Source: Bradyrhizobium arachidis
GTDB lineage: Bacteria; Pseudomonadota; Alphaproteobacteria; Rhizobiales; Xanthobacteraceae
DNA: 64,000 nucleotides
Direction of reading: 5' to 3'
Assembly: GCF_024758505.1 (NCBI RefSeq)
Contig: NZ_CP077970.1
Coordinates: forward strand, 8,246,001-8,310,000
Positions 32,889 through 42,078 of this stretch are shown piece after piece. The translations under genes and the position numbers were made by a program. The first letter of the stretch is position 1; every line of letters begins with the position of its first letter. The notes below the pieces were generated by a model that worked only from the letters and a program-made list of their open reading frames with translations, had not been told where the DNA came from and did no database searches.

Positions 32889-33686
32889 CTACTTCTTCCC
32901 AAACTCTTCCCGCATCTTGGCCTGGATCTTGGCCATGCCGCCGATCCAGCGGTCGTAGTTCTCGGTCTTCTTGCGCATGTAGCCGAGCACCTGAGGGTGC
33001 GGCAGGATCAGGAAGGTTTCCTGCTCGATGCCGGCGAGCGCGTCCTTTGCGACCTGCTCGGGCGAGAGATCGCCGTCGCCGGATTGCGGGCCCTTGGGGA
33101 TCGAGCGCAGCATGTTGGTGTCGACGCCTTGCGGGCAGAGGATCGAGACCTTGATGTTGTCGGCCTTGTGCGAGATCGCGAGGTTTTCGGCAAAGCCGAC
33201 CGCGCCGTGCTTGGTCGCCGAATAGGCCGGGCTGCCCACCTGTGACAGCAGGCCCGCCGCCGAGATGGTGTTGAGGAAATAGCCGCCGCCCCGCGCCTTC
33301 ATGCGCGGTACCAGGTGCCGCGCGGCATAGACATGGGCCATGACGTGGATCGCCCAGCTCCGCTGCCAGGGCTCGTCAGAGGAGCCGCCCGCATTCACCG
33401 ACATCGGATCAAAACCGCCGCCGATGCCGGCATTGGAGCAGAATAGCGCGATGGGCCCGAACTGGCGCTCGGTCTCGTCGATGACGTGCAATATGTCCTT
33501 TTCCTGCGCGACATCGCATTTGAAGGCGGCACCGTTCACCTCGGCCGCCACGGCGCGCGCGCCGGCGACCTCCATATCCGCGACCACCACCTTGGCCGCG
33601 CCCGCCTTGTGAAAAACTTCGCACAGCGCCCTGCCGATGCCATTGGCGCCGCCTGTGACGACCACGACTTTGCCGGCCACCTGCAT
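32889..33686 (-). CDS. Short-chain dehydrogenase/reductase (265 aa)
   Basis: ATG 33686 (MQVAGKVVVVTGGANGIG). Classical SDR motifs: cofactor TGGANGIGR, VVADMEVAG (acid at the end of strand 2 favours NAD), CDVAQE, CSNAGIGGG, the catalytic Ser in NTISAAGLLSQ, and YSATKHGAVGF (YxxxK; A/T between). The C-terminus (LPHPQVLGYMRKKTENYDRW) is typical of a group annotated as 3-hydroxyacyl- or alcohol-dehydrogenase like. It is convergent with mdlC. Substrate unknown. Confidence 0.9.
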   Translation of the reverse strand: MQVAGKVVVVTGGANGIGRALCEVFHKAGAAKVVVADMEVAGARAVAAEVNGAAFKCDVAQEKDILHVIDETERQFGPIALFCSNAGIGGGFDPMSVNAGGSSDEPWQRSWAIHVMAHVYAARHLVPRMKARGGGYFLNTISAAGLLSQVGSPAYSATKHGAVGFAENLAISHKADNIKVSILCPQGVDTNMLRSIPKGPQSGDGDLSPEQVAKDALAGIEQETFLILPHPQVLGYMRKKTENYDRWIGGMAKIQAKMREEFGKK

Positions 33687-33720
33687 CCGACGTCTCCTCT
33701 TATACCGCGATTGTTCTTGC

Positions 33721-34416
33721 TCAGCTCAACACGAGGTCGAGCACCGCAGTATAATGGCACGCCGCGCCGGCCAAGACAAAGCCGTGCCAGATCGCGTTCT
33801 GGAAGCGCAGGCGCCGCCAGGCGTGGAAGATCACCCCACAGGTGTAGAGCGCGCCGCCCGCCACCACGAACCACAGCGCCATGGCCGGCAGCGCCTTGAC
33901 CACGGCGTCGTAGAGCATCATGCCGCTCCACCCCATCGCAAGGTAGATGCCGACCGCGACGCGGTCGAAACGGCCGGGACAGCAAAGCTTCAGCACGATG
34001 CCGAGGATCGCGACGCACCATACGCCGGCGAGCAGCGCGAGCGCGAACAGGCTGTCCTTCAGCTCCAGGATGAACGGCGTGTAGGTCGCCGCGATCAAGA
34101 GATAGATCGCGGAATGGTCGAAGCGCCGCAGCACCCATTTCGCGCGTGATACCGGCCAGAGATTATAGGTCGCCGACAGCACCAGCATCGACAAGAGGCC
34201 GGCGACGTAGATCGAGACCCCGACGACGTTGATGGCGCTGGCATAGATCGCAGTCAGCACCACCAGCACGGTCGCGGCGATGATGCCGGAGAGCACACCG
34301 ATGGCGTGGACGACGCCGTCGGCGATCAGCTCGGCACGGTCATAATTCCAGCGGAACGCATCCGCCGCAGCGTGCACCGAGGTGGACGCGAATTGTTTCA
34401 GTCTGAAAACGGTCAT
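33721..34416 (-). CDS. Hemolysin III / PAQR-family membrane protein (231 aa)
   Basis: Start ATG 34416 (MTVFRLKQFASTSVHAAAD). Seven membrane segments and the PAQR marker residues: ELIADGVVHAIGVLSGIIAA, RFDHSAIYLLIAATYTPF, LYTCGVIFHAWRRLRFQNAI and WHGFVLAGAACHY; the His/Asp/Ser residues that bind zinc in this family are kept. Members are called hemolysin III or TrhA and are thought to adjust membrane fluidity; toxicity is doubtful. Single gene. Confidence 0.85.
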   Translation of the reverse strand: MTVFRLKQFASTSVHAAADAFRWNYDRAELIADGVVHAIGVLSGIIAATVLVVLTAIYASAINVVGVSIYVAGLLSMLVLSATYNLWPVSRAKWVLRRFDHSAIYLLIAATYTPFILELKDSLFALALLAGVWCVAILGIVLKLCCPGRFDRVAVGIYLAMGWSGMMLYDAVVKALPAMALWFVVAGGALYTCGVIFHAWRRLRFQNAIWHGFVLAGAACHYTAVLDLVLS

Positions 34417-34599
34417 GCCTGCCCACATGCAACAAGGACACATTCAGATATTGGTCTTTGGCAGTTAATGCCACGTTCAACGGCTGGTTCGCCCCAAAAC
34501 GCGGTGGAAGTATGAAGCTTGATTTTCGTCAGACAGTTGCCACTTTTGTGACTAGTCCATTTTGCCTATTCCGCCGGCACGAGATCCCTCGCCTCCCCC

Positions 34600-36069
34600 A
34601 TGGCATTCAGCTTCCAGGATATGGTCGAAGAGGCGCGCCTGTCGGCCCGGGCGCTGCTCGACTATGGCGAGCATTTCTTCAATCCGACCGTCCGGCTCGG
34701 CGTCACCGGCCTGTCGCGGGCCGGCAAGACCGTGTTCATCACCGCGCTGATCCACGGCCTGACCCGCGGCGGCCGCTTTCCGGTGTTCGAGGCCTATGCC
34801 TCGGGCCGGATCGCGCGCGCCAATCTGGCGCCGCAGCCGGACGACGCCGTGCCGCGCTTTGCCTATGAAAGCCATCTGCGCGCGCTGATCGAGGAGCGGC
34901 ACTGGCCAAACTCGACCACCGATATCAGCGAGCTCCGCCTGGTGATCGATTACCAGCGCCAGAACGGCGCCGACCGCCGACTTACGCTCGACATCGTCGA
35001 CTATCCCGGCGAATGGCTGCTCGATCTGCCGCTGCTCCAGAAAAGCTACGAGCAATGGTCGGCGGATAGCCTCGCGCTGTCGCGCGAAGCGCCGCGCGCG
35101 CATCTCGCCGTTGACTGGCACGCGCAACTTGCGACCCTGAAGCCGGAAGCGCACGAGGACGAGCAGGCGACACTGACGGCGGCAAAACTGTTCACCGATT
35201 ACTTGCGCGCCTGCCGCGACGAGCGCTTTGCGATGAGCTTGTTGCCGCCCGGCCGCTTCCTGATGCCCGGCAATCTCGCCGGCTCCCCGGCGCTGACCTT
35301 TGCGCCGCTCGATGTCCCCATCGATGGACAGGCACCTGACGGATCGCTATGGGCGATGATGGTGCGGCGCTACGAGGCCTACAAGGACGTCGTGGTGCGG
35401 CCGTTCTTCCGCGATCATTTTGCGCGGCTCGACCGTCAGATCGTGCTGGCCGATGCGCTCTCCGCCTTCAACTCCGGTCCCGAAGCGCTGCACGATCTCG
35501 AAGCCGCGCTCGCCGGCATTCTGGATTGCTTCAACATCGGGCGCAGCACCATTCTTTCCAGCCTGTTCCGGCCGCGCATCGACCGCATCCTGTTTGCGGC
35601 GACCAAGGCCGATCATCTGCATCATTCGAGCCACGACCGCCTCGAGGCCGTGCTGCGCCGAGCGGTGGCAGGGGCGGTGAAGCGGGCCGAGAGCACCGGC
35701 GCCGAGATCGACGTCGTGGCGCTCGCCGCGGTGCGCGCCACGCGCGAGGCGCAGGTTTCCCGTGGCCGCGACAAGCTTCCCTCCATCCTGGGAACGCCGG
35801 CGGCCGGCGAAAGCGCCGGCGGCGAATTCTTCGACGGCAACACCGAGGTTGCGACCTTTCCGGGCGACCTGCCGGACGATCCCGAAGCGCTGTTCAACGG
35901 CAATGCTGCGTTTCGCGGTCTCTCCACGGCGGCCGCCGAGAAGAGCGATTTCCGCTTCCTGCGCTTTCGCCCGCCAAAGCTCGAGCGCGAAGGCGACGGC
36001 GAGCCGGCCCTGCCTCACATCCGCCTTGACCGTGCCTTGCAGTTCCTGATCGGAGACAGATTGCAATGA
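34600..36069 (+). CDS. ycjX: YcjX-family (DUF463) P-loop GTPase-like protein (489 aa)
   Basis: ATG 34600 (MAFSFQDMVEEARLS). Family features: N-terminal helix, Walker A GVTGLSRAGKTVFI, RIARANLAPQPDD, the switch-like LDIVDYPGEWLLDLPLL, a long helical middle, and LFAATKADHLHHSSHDRLE as the base-specificity region (TKAD). The YcjX group is a stress-linked dynamin-like/GTP-binding protein, usually paired with YcjF. Here the pair overlaps by 4 bp (ATGA). Confidence 0.9.
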   Translation: MAFSFQDMVEEARLSARALLDYGEHFFNPTVRLGVTGLSRAGKTVFITALIHGLTRGGRFPVFEAYASGRIARANLAPQPDDAVPRFAYESHLRALIEERHWPNSTTDISELRLVIDYQRQNGADRRLTLDIVDYPGEWLLDLPLLQKSYEQWSADSLALSREAPRAHLAVDWHAQLATLKPEAHEDEQATLTAAKLFTDYLRACRDERFAMSLLPPGRFLMPGNLAGSPALTFAPLDVPIDGQAPDGSLWAMMVRRYEAYKDVVVRPFFRDHFARLDRQIVLADALSAFNSGPEALHDLEAALAGILDCFNIGRSTILSSLFRPRIDRILFAATKADHLHHSSHDRLEAVLRRAVAGAVKRAESTGAEIDVVALAAVRATREAQVSRGRDKLPSILGTPAAGESAGGEFFDGNTEVATFPGDLPDDPEALFNGNAAFRGLSTAAAEKSDFRFLRFRPPKLEREGDGEPALPHIRLDRALQFLIGDRLQ

Positions 36070-37094
36070 GCGAGCGATCCGAGCCACGGCGGCCGGCGAC
36101 GTTCCGGCTGGACGATCCCGGCGTCGTCGTGACGGAAGCCGACGAGACCGGCCGCACCTTGCGCGGCACCATCCAGATCACGCCGGAGCCCGATCCGGCG
36201 CTGCTCCCCGTTCCCATCCAAACGCGGCTGCCGGCGCGGCGCGGTTTTCCCTGGGGCACGCTGTTCTGGTCGGGCCTTGCGGGGTTGACGCTGCTCGGCG
36301 TCGGCCTCGGCGTCGTTCATTTGGTCGAGGATCTGTTCGCGCGCAGCGAAACGCTCGGCTTCGTCGGCCTTGCCTTCGCCTTCGTCACCACGCTGGCACT
36401 CGCGGTCGTGATCGGCCGCGAAGCCTTTGGCCTGGCGCGGCTTGCGACCATCGAGAAGCTGCACCAGCGTGCGACTGAAGTCCTCGCGAGCGACGACCGC
36501 GCCGAGAGCCGCGCCATCGTGCAGGACCTGCTCAGGATCGCGCACCAGAATCCGCAGCTCGCGCGCGCCCGCGCCGCGCTGCAAAACCATGCCGGCGAGA
36601 TCATCGACGGCGCCGACATGGTGCGCCTCGCCGAGCGCGAATTGATGGCACCGCTGGACGAGGAAGCGCGGCGACTCGTTTCGACAGCCGCGCAGCGGGT
36701 CTCGATCGTCACGGCCGTCTCGCCGCGTGCGCTGATCGACGTGCTGTTCGTGTTCGTCGCCTCGCTCCGCCTGATCCGCCAGTTGGCGCGGCTCTATGGC
36801 GGCCGGCCCGGCGCGCTCGGCATGATCCGCCTGCTCCGCCACGTCATCGCGCACCTTGCGATCACCGGCGGCATGGCGGCGAGCGACAGCCTGGTGCAGC
36901 AGATGCTCGGCCACGGCATCGCGGCAAAACTGTCGCAGCGCTTGGGAGAAGGCGTGCTCAACGGCCTCTTGACGGCGCGGCTTGGCCTCGCCGCGATCGA
37001 CGTCACGCGCCCCCTGCCGTTCGCGGCACTGCCGCAGCCAAAACTGTCAGACCTCGCGACGGATTTGCTGCGGAAGAAGGACGACGAGGCGTAA
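36066..37094 (+). CDS. ycjF: YcjF-family (DUF697, TIGR01620) membrane protein (342 aa)
   Basis: It starts inside the stop of ycjX. N-terminal basic and disordered (PRRPATFRLDDPGVV), two membrane helices (~55-80 GTLFWSGLAGLTLLGVGLG and ~95-120 LGFVGLAFAFVTTLALAVVI), then a soluble DUF697 domain (LHQRATEVLASDDRAESRAI, VSIVTAVSPRALIDVLFVFV, LLRHVIAHLAITGGMAASD). Function unknown; with YcjX it is thought to be part of an envelope stress response, as in enterobacteria where the pair is in the psp regulon. No psp genes are seen here. Confidence 0.85.
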   Translation: MSERSEPRRPATFRLDDPGVVVTEADETGRTLRGTIQITPEPDPALLPVPIQTRLPARRGFPWGTLFWSGLAGLTLLGVGLGVVHLVEDLFARSETLGFVGLAFAFVTTLALAVVIGREAFGLARLATIEKLHQRATEVLASDDRAESRAIVQDLLRIAHQNPQLARARAALQNHAGEIIDGADMVRLAERELMAPLDEEARRLVSTAAQRVSIVTAVSPRALIDVLFVFVASLRLIRQLARLYGGRPGALGMIRLLRHVIAHLAITGGMAASDSLVQQMLGHGIAAKLSQRLGEGVLNGLLTARLGLAAIDVTRPLPFAALPQPKLSDLATDLLRKKDDEA

Positions 37095-37122
37095 TCCTGA
37101 ATCGTGCCACGCGGCACGCTTC

Positions 37123-37145
37123 ACCCTCCCCTGGAGGGGGAGGGT
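37123..37145. terminator. Hairpin between ycjF and the glycosyltransferase gene
   Basis: ACCCTCCCC-TGGA-GGGGGAGGGT with a 9-bp GC-rich stem lies between two convergent genes. No T-run, so the terminator call rests on position. Confidence 0.45.
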
Positions 37146-37174
37146 AAGGGTTCGCGACAGATTCTATGGCTTCG

Positions 37175-38746
37175 CTAGCTGCGCAAACGGGCGACGGAGA
37201 GGAAGGCCAGCACGCGCCATTGAAACAGCGGCGAGTCCTTTGGCGGCGCGAGCTCCGGCGTCCAGCCGGTGAGCTTTTCCAGCGCATAGGTGTCCATGAC
37301 GAGGCCGCGCCAGCGGCGCTCGACCTTTTCCAGCGGCTCGCGCTTCGCGGGAATCGTCTGCCAGAGCGCCGCGCGGTCGTCGGGCATGCGACCGACATAG
37401 ATGCCGGCATGGCCGCGGATCCGGTCCATTCCGGGATCGCGAAAGCCCTGGAAGCGGCCGCGCTCGTTGATCTCGATGACGGGCACGCGGTCCCGCAGCA
37501 GCCAGCGCAGCATGGCATAGGTGCGGTAGTCCGTGGTCGCGACCCAGGTCGCACCGGTCTTGTCGAGCTGGGCCTCGACGCGCGCGACGACCTGCTCGTA
37601 GCCGGCTTCGCCGCCGATCGGATCGATCTTGCCGAGCAGATTGAACGGCGCGACCACGTAATAGAGAAACACGACGACGACGAAGGCGATGCCGGTCGTG
37701 ACGGCCGTGTTGGCCCAGAACATCGTCGACTTGATCATCCAGGCCGGCCAGCCCTCGCGCGGCAGGATCGCGATGTTGATGGCGGCGGCGGCAAAGCCGA
37801 CCGGCCACATGAACATCGGCCAGGTGTCGCCGACCCGCAGCGTCAGCGATTTCCAGAGGAAATAGAGGAACGGCACCAGCACCGCTGTCGACAGCAGGAT
37901 GGCGACCGGCTCGCGCGCGCGATAGCCGCGCCATGCCGTCAGCGTCAGGCCGGACAGCACCACCGGCAGCATGACGAAACCGACCAGCCCAAATTGCAGG
38001 CCGATATAATCGCCGACCGTGCGCCATGAGAAATCGTAATCGGCGGTCGCGCGCACGAGCTGGAAGCGGAACGTGGCCCAATCATGCTGCGCGTTCCAGA
38101 TCAGCACGGGCGAGAACACGACGATCGCGATCAGCGCCGCGAGCCAGGGATAGGGACTGCGCAGCCAGCGCCAACGCCAGTCGGGCACCAGCGCAAAGGC
38201 AAGGACCGCGGGCGCGAACATGATCGCGGTGAATTTTGCGAGCAGCGAGAGTCCTGCGAACAATCCGGCGAGCAACCACCAGCGGCCGTCGCCGCTCTGC
38301 GACAGAAGCACCAGCGACCAGATCATCGCGACCGCAAACGGGATCATCGCGATGTCGGGCGACACTTTTGACATCAACAGGCCGTAATAGAGCGCGGCCT
38401 CCGGCATCAGCACCGCAAACACGATCGCACGCACGTCATGCGTGACGCGGCGGACGATATCGGCGAGCAGGAGCTGCGTCACCAGCATCGCCACGATGCC
38501 ACCGAAGCGGACGCCGAGCGTGGTGTCGCCAAAAATCGCGGTGCCAAAGCGGATGAACCAGGCGATGCCAGGCGGATGATCGAGGAAGCTCAGCACGCTC
38601 TCCTTCGACCAGGTCCAGTAATAGGCCTCGTCGGTGCGCAGCTCGATGACGCTGGCATAAACGATACGCAGCAGCGTCATCGCGGCGATCACGGCTGCCG
38701 CCAGGATGAGCGACCGCCGTGCGGCGTGGTCGGGCTTGGCTGTCAT
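37175..38746 (-). CDS. GT39-type membrane glycosyltransferase (523 aa)
   Basis: Start ATG 38746 (MTAKPDHAARRSLILAAA). Twelve or so membrane helices and the GT39/ArnT motifs: IELRTDEAYYWTWSKE (Asp-Glu in the first periplasmic loop), LSFLDHPPGIAWFIRFGT, YYGLLMSKVSPDIAMI and LLAKFTAIMFAPAVLAF. The C-terminal soluble part (KIDPIGGEAGYEQVVARVEA ... FQGFRDPGMDRIRGHAG) is periplasmic. The enzymes move a sugar from a polyprenyl phosphate to a lipid or protein. Role in lipid A or hopanoid-type modification is possible but not shown. Confidence 0.8.
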   Translation of the reverse strand: MTAKPDHAARRSLILAAAVIAAMTLLRIVYASVIELRTDEAYYWTWSKESVLSFLDHPPGIAWFIRFGTAIFGDTTLGVRFGGIVAMLVTQLLLADIVRRVTHDVRAIVFAVLMPEAALYYGLLMSKVSPDIAMIPFAVAMIWSLVLLSQSGDGRWWLLAGLFAGLSLLAKFTAIMFAPAVLAFALVPDWRWRWLRSPYPWLAALIAIVVFSPVLIWNAQHDWATFRFQLVRATADYDFSWRTVGDYIGLQFGLVGFVMLPVVLSGLTLTAWRGYRAREPVAILLSTAVLVPFLYFLWKSLTLRVGDTWPMFMWPVGFAAAAINIAILPREGWPAWMIKSTMFWANTAVTTGIAFVVVVFLYYVVAPFNLLGKIDPIGGEAGYEQVVARVEAQLDKTGATWVATTDYRTYAMLRWLLRDRVPVIEINERGRFQGFRDPGMDRIRGHAGIYVGRMPDDRAALWQTIPAKREPLEKVERRWRGLVMDTYALEKLTGWTPELAPPKDSPLFQWRVLAFLSVARLRS

Positions 38747-38822
38747 GTCGGGGGCTGTCGTCACGGGCGGCTTTTCCCCGACTTGGGGGGTGGAGTCAAT
38801 GTGGGCGGCGTCTTGCTCCGCC

Positions 38823-38882
38823 GTCGTCCCGGATCGGCGCCACACCAACGCTTGCGCGTTGTCCTGGCTTGTCCGGGACGAC
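38823..38882. repeat. Interspersed palindromic repeat (GTCGTCCCGG type)
   Basis: Outer arms GTCGTCCCGGA / TCCGGGACGAC and an inner AACGCTTGCGCGTT palindrome, in the divergent gap between the glycosyltransferase and cyclase genes. Related elements are at 50218-50242 and 61212-61438. Confidence 0.6.
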
Positions 38883-38987
38883 AGAGTGTGCGGCGGCATG
38901 CCGCGCAAGTGATCGCACACGCTGTTCACTGCGGGAATTAAACTCTACGATGGCCGTTCTACTCCACAAGCTGATACACAACCGCCC

Positions 38988-40721
38988 ATGGCCTCCCTTC
39001 AGACCAGACTAGCCGACCTCCTCCACGGCACCAGCGCGCGCCAGATCCGGCTGGTCTGCGGCGTCATCCTGTTTACCTATGTGGTCAGCCATTTCCTCAA
39101 CCATGCGCTCGGCAATATCTCGGTCGAGGCCATGGAGGCCGGGGTCTATTACCACGTCCTGTTCTGGCAGTTCCTGCCCGTGACGATCGTGTTCTACGCG
39201 GCCGCGCTGATCCATGCCGGGCTCGGCGTGTTCGCGCTGTATCAGCGCCGGGAGTTTCGATGGAAGGCCGCCGAGCCGCTTCAGCTCGTGCTCGGCCTGA
39301 GCATCCCCCTGCTCGTCATGGCGCATGTGATCGGTATCAGGCTCGGCCTGACGCTGTACGGGCACGAGAAACTTTACCCGCAGGAGCTCTATCTGTTCTT
39401 CGTCCTGGCGCCCGCCCGGCTCTGGCAGATGACGATTTTGCTCGTGGTCGCCTGGGTCCACGGCTGCATCGGCATATATTTCTGGCTGCGCATGAAGACC
39501 TTCTTCACGCGTGCCGCGCCCTATCTGCTCGCAGCCGCCGTGCTGATCCCGACGCTGGCGATGCTCGGGATCTACCAAGGCGGGCGCAGCGTCGCCGCCG
39601 ACAGCGACGACGCGGACTGGCGCAAGACGAATTACACGCGGGAGCAGGTCGGCACCGTTGCGGAAAACAAGGTGCTGGACCGCATCAGCGGCGGCCTCGT
39701 CATGGGCTATTTCGGCCTGCTCGGCATCGTGCTGCTGGCCCGCGGCGTGCGGGCGCTGCGCGAGCGGCGCGGCGGCATGATCGCGCTGTCCTATGGCAAC
39801 GGCAAGACAGTGCGCGTGCCCAAGGGACTCAGCGTGCTGGAGGCGAGCCTGCGCCACAACGTCCCGCATGCCAGCGTCTGCGGCGGCCGCGCCCGCTGCT
39901 CGACCTGCCGCATCCGCATCATCGGCGATCACGCCGCCCTGCCGGAACCCTCGCAGCGCGAGGCCTTCGTGCTGACGCGCGTCGGCAGCAATGATCCGTC
40001 GATTCGCCTGGCCTGTCAGTTGCGGCCGACCTGCGATCTCTCGTTCTTCCAGCTGTTCATGCCACAGACGCTGGCGGCCAATGCGCAAGGATCGAGCCCG
40101 GCGCGGATCGGCCAGGAGCGCTATCTCGTCAGCCTGTTCGTCGACATGCGCGGCTCGACGCAACTCGCCGAGAAGCGGCTGCCGTTCGACACCGTCTTCA
40201 TCGTCAACCGCTTCCTCGCGGCGGTGTCGCAGGCGGTGCTGGAGAATGGCGGCCAGCCGAACCAGTTCGTCGGCGACGGCATGCTGGCGCTGTTCGGGCT
40301 GACGGCCAGCCCGGAAGCAGCGTGCCGCCAGGCACTCAAGGCGGCCGCCGGCATCGCCGTCCATGTCGACGAGCTCAATCAGCTCCTCAGCCACGATCTG
40401 CGCCAGCCGATCCGCTTCGGCATCGGCATTCACGGCGGCGAAGTCATCATCGGCGATATCGGCTATCGCGATCACATCGTGTTCACCGCACTCGGCGATG
40501 CCGTCAACGTCGCGGCGCGGCTGCAGGACATGACCAAGACGCTCGCCTGCGAGGCGGTCGTCTCCGACGAGGTGCGGCTCACGGCCGGCCTTGCCGAGGA
40601 CACCCTGCCGCAGCAGGAGGTCGCGATCCGCGGCCGCGACGAGCCGATGGTGGTCCGCGTCGTCGCGGACACCAGGCAGTTGTCCACCCTGGTCGACGGC
40701 ACCGAACGCGCCGCAGCCTGA
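38988..40721 (+). CDS. Membrane adenylate cyclase with heme-anchor-like 6TM domain and [2Fe-2S] ferredoxin domain (577 aa)
   Basis: Three domains in order. Residues ~15-255: six membrane helices with histidines in helix positions (H35, H39, H76, H113, H158), like the diheme-b anchors of succinate dehydrogenase. Residues ~263-355: a plant-type ferredoxin domain with Cys298, Cys304, Cys307 and Cys343 (VCGGRARCSTC ... ACQL). Residues ~377-545: a class III nucleotide cyclase domain with both metal Asp residues, D386 (LFVDMRGST) and D430 (FVGDGML), plus HIVFTALGDAVNVAARL for base and transition-state contacts. From family knowledge, a Sinorhizobium meliloti cyclase, CyaC, with a diheme-B anchor has been described as redox- and quinone-responsive. 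I infer cAMP synthesis tuned by membrane redox state. It stands alone, divergent from the glycosyltransferase. Confidence 0.9.
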   Translation: MASLQTRLADLLHGTSARQIRLVCGVILFTYVVSHFLNHALGNISVEAMEAGVYYHVLFWQFLPVTIVFYAAALIHAGLGVFALYQRREFRWKAAEPLQLVLGLSIPLLVMAHVIGIRLGLTLYGHEKLYPQELYLFFVLAPARLWQMTILLVVAWVHGCIGIYFWLRMKTFFTRAAPYLLAAAVLIPTLAMLGIYQGGRSVAADSDDADWRKTNYTREQVGTVAENKVLDRISGGLVMGYFGLLGIVLLARGVRALRERRGGMIALSYGNGKTVRVPKGLSVLEASLRHNVPHASVCGGRARCSTCRIRIIGDHAALPEPSQREAFVLTRVGSNDPSIRLACQLRPTCDLSFFQLFMPQTLAANAQGSSPARIGQERYLVSLFVDMRGSTQLAEKRLPFDTVFIVNRFLAAVSQAVLENGGQPNQFVGDGMLALFGLTASPEAACRQALKAAAGIAVHVDELNQLLSHDLRQPIRFGIGIHGGEVIIGDIGYRDHIVFTALGDAVNVAARLQDMTKTLACEAVVSDEVRLTAGLAEDTLPQQEVAIRGRDEPMVVRVVADTRQLSTLVDGTERAAA

Positions 40722-40867
40722 ATTCCGAACATCACTTCTGCTGCAGCGCAGCGTCATGAGCACGCGGCGAAAGCACGAATTGACTTCGCCTGAGTGGAAG
40801 CAACAGATGCGCGTGGGGTTCGTGTGATGACTCGAACTCTTGAGAACAAGCTCCGTGGGGAGACAAC

Positions 40868-42067
40868 ATGATCGACAGACGCGACCTGCTCAAGGGAGCG
40901 GGCTTTGCCGCGTTGGCGGCGGGCCTCGGCTCCGCCAAGGCGCTGGCGCTGGACACCGTGACGCTGCCCTTCGCCAACGGCGAACGTCCGCTGGTGAGAT
41001 ATCCGCAGAAGCGGCCGATGATCGGCCTGACCAGCCGGCCGCCGCAGCTCGAGACGCCGTTCGCGGTGTTCAATGATGGTCCGATCACGCCGAACAACGC
41101 GTTCTTCGTCCGCTATCACCTCTCCGACCTGCCCTACAATCTCGATCCCGACAGGTTCACGCTCGAGGTCAAGGGCAAGGTCGACAAGCCGCTCAAACTG
41201 TCCCTGAAGGATATCCGCAAGATGAAGGCGACGGAGATCGTCGCCGTCAATCAATGCTCCGGCAACAGCCGCGGCTTCTCCGAGCCGCGCGTGGCCGGCG
41301 GCCAGCTCGCCAATGGCGCGATGGGCTGCGCGCGCTGGCGCGGCGTGCCGCTCAAGACCGTGCTCGATATGGCCGGCGTCCAGGCGGGCGCCAAGCAGGT
41401 CACCTTTGGCGGCATGGATGGTCCGGTCAGCGACAAGACGCCTGACTTCGTGAAGGCGCTCGATCTCGACCACGCTCGTGACGGTGAGGTGATGCTGGCC
41501 TATGGCATGAACGGCGAGGACCTGCCGTTCCTCAACGGTTTTCCGCTGCGCCTGGTCGTGCCGGGCTATTACGGCACCTATTGGCTCAAGCACCTCAACG
41601 AGATCACCGTCATCGACAGCGTCTATGACGGCTTCTGGATGAAGTCGGCCTATCGCATTCCTGATACGCCTAACAACGCGATCGAGCCGGGCACCACGCC
41701 GAAGTCGACGATTCCAATCAACCGCTTCACCATCCGCTCCTTCATCACCAGCGTCGCCGATGGCGCCAAGCTCAAGGCCGGCAGCACCACGCTGCGCGGC
41801 ATCGCCTTCGACGGCGGCAAGGGCATCAAGGAGGTCGCGGTCTCGACCGACGGCGGCAAGACCTGGACGAACGCAAAGCTCGGCAAGGATCTCGGCAATT
41901 ACGCCTTCCGCGAATGGAAGCTGCCGGTGAAGCTCGCGGCAGGCCCGGCCGAGCTCAGGGTCCGCGCGACCAGCAATTCCGGCGAGACGCAGCCGGACAC
42001 GCCGCGCTGGAACCCGGCCGGCTATTTGCGCAACGTCGTCGAAACCGTTCGCGTGACCGCGGCGTGA
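40868..42067 (+). CDS. sorA: Sulfite dehydrogenase catalytic subunit, molybdenum-cofactor protein (399 aa)
   Basis: ATG 40868 opens a Tat signal (MIDRRDLLKGAGFAALAAGL). Then VRYHLSDLPYNLDPDRFTLE, the Mo-ligand Cys in IVAVNQCSGNSRGF, GGQLANGAMGCARWRGVPLK, LAYGMNGEDLPFLNGFPLRL and VPGYYGTYWLKHLNEITV (conserved YYG and WLK for cofactor contacts), and an Ig-like dimerisation domain at the C-terminus (KEVAVSTDGGKTWTNAKLG). It oxidises sulfite to sulfate in the periplasm. The downstream cytochrome c gene (11 bp on) is the electron acceptor SorB, so sorAB is an operon of the Starkeya type. Sulfite arises from taurine and other sulfonates. Confidence 0.9.
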   Translation: MIDRRDLLKGAGFAALAAGLGSAKALALDTVTLPFANGERPLVRYPQKRPMIGLTSRPPQLETPFAVFNDGPITPNNAFFVRYHLSDLPYNLDPDRFTLEVKGKVDKPLKLSLKDIRKMKATEIVAVNQCSGNSRGFSEPRVAGGQLANGAMGCARWRGVPLKTVLDMAGVQAGAKQVTFGGMDGPVSDKTPDFVKALDLDHARDGEVMLAYGMNGEDLPFLNGFPLRLVVPGYYGTYWLKHLNEITVIDSVYDGFWMKSAYRIPDTPNNAIEPGTTPKSTIPINRFTIRSFITSVADGAKLKAGSTTLRGIAFDGGKGIKEVAVSTDGGKTWTNAKLGKDLGNYAFREWKLPVKLAAGPAELRVRATSNSGETQPDTPRWNPAGYLRNVVETVRVTAA

Positions 42068-42078
42068 GGAGAATGATC

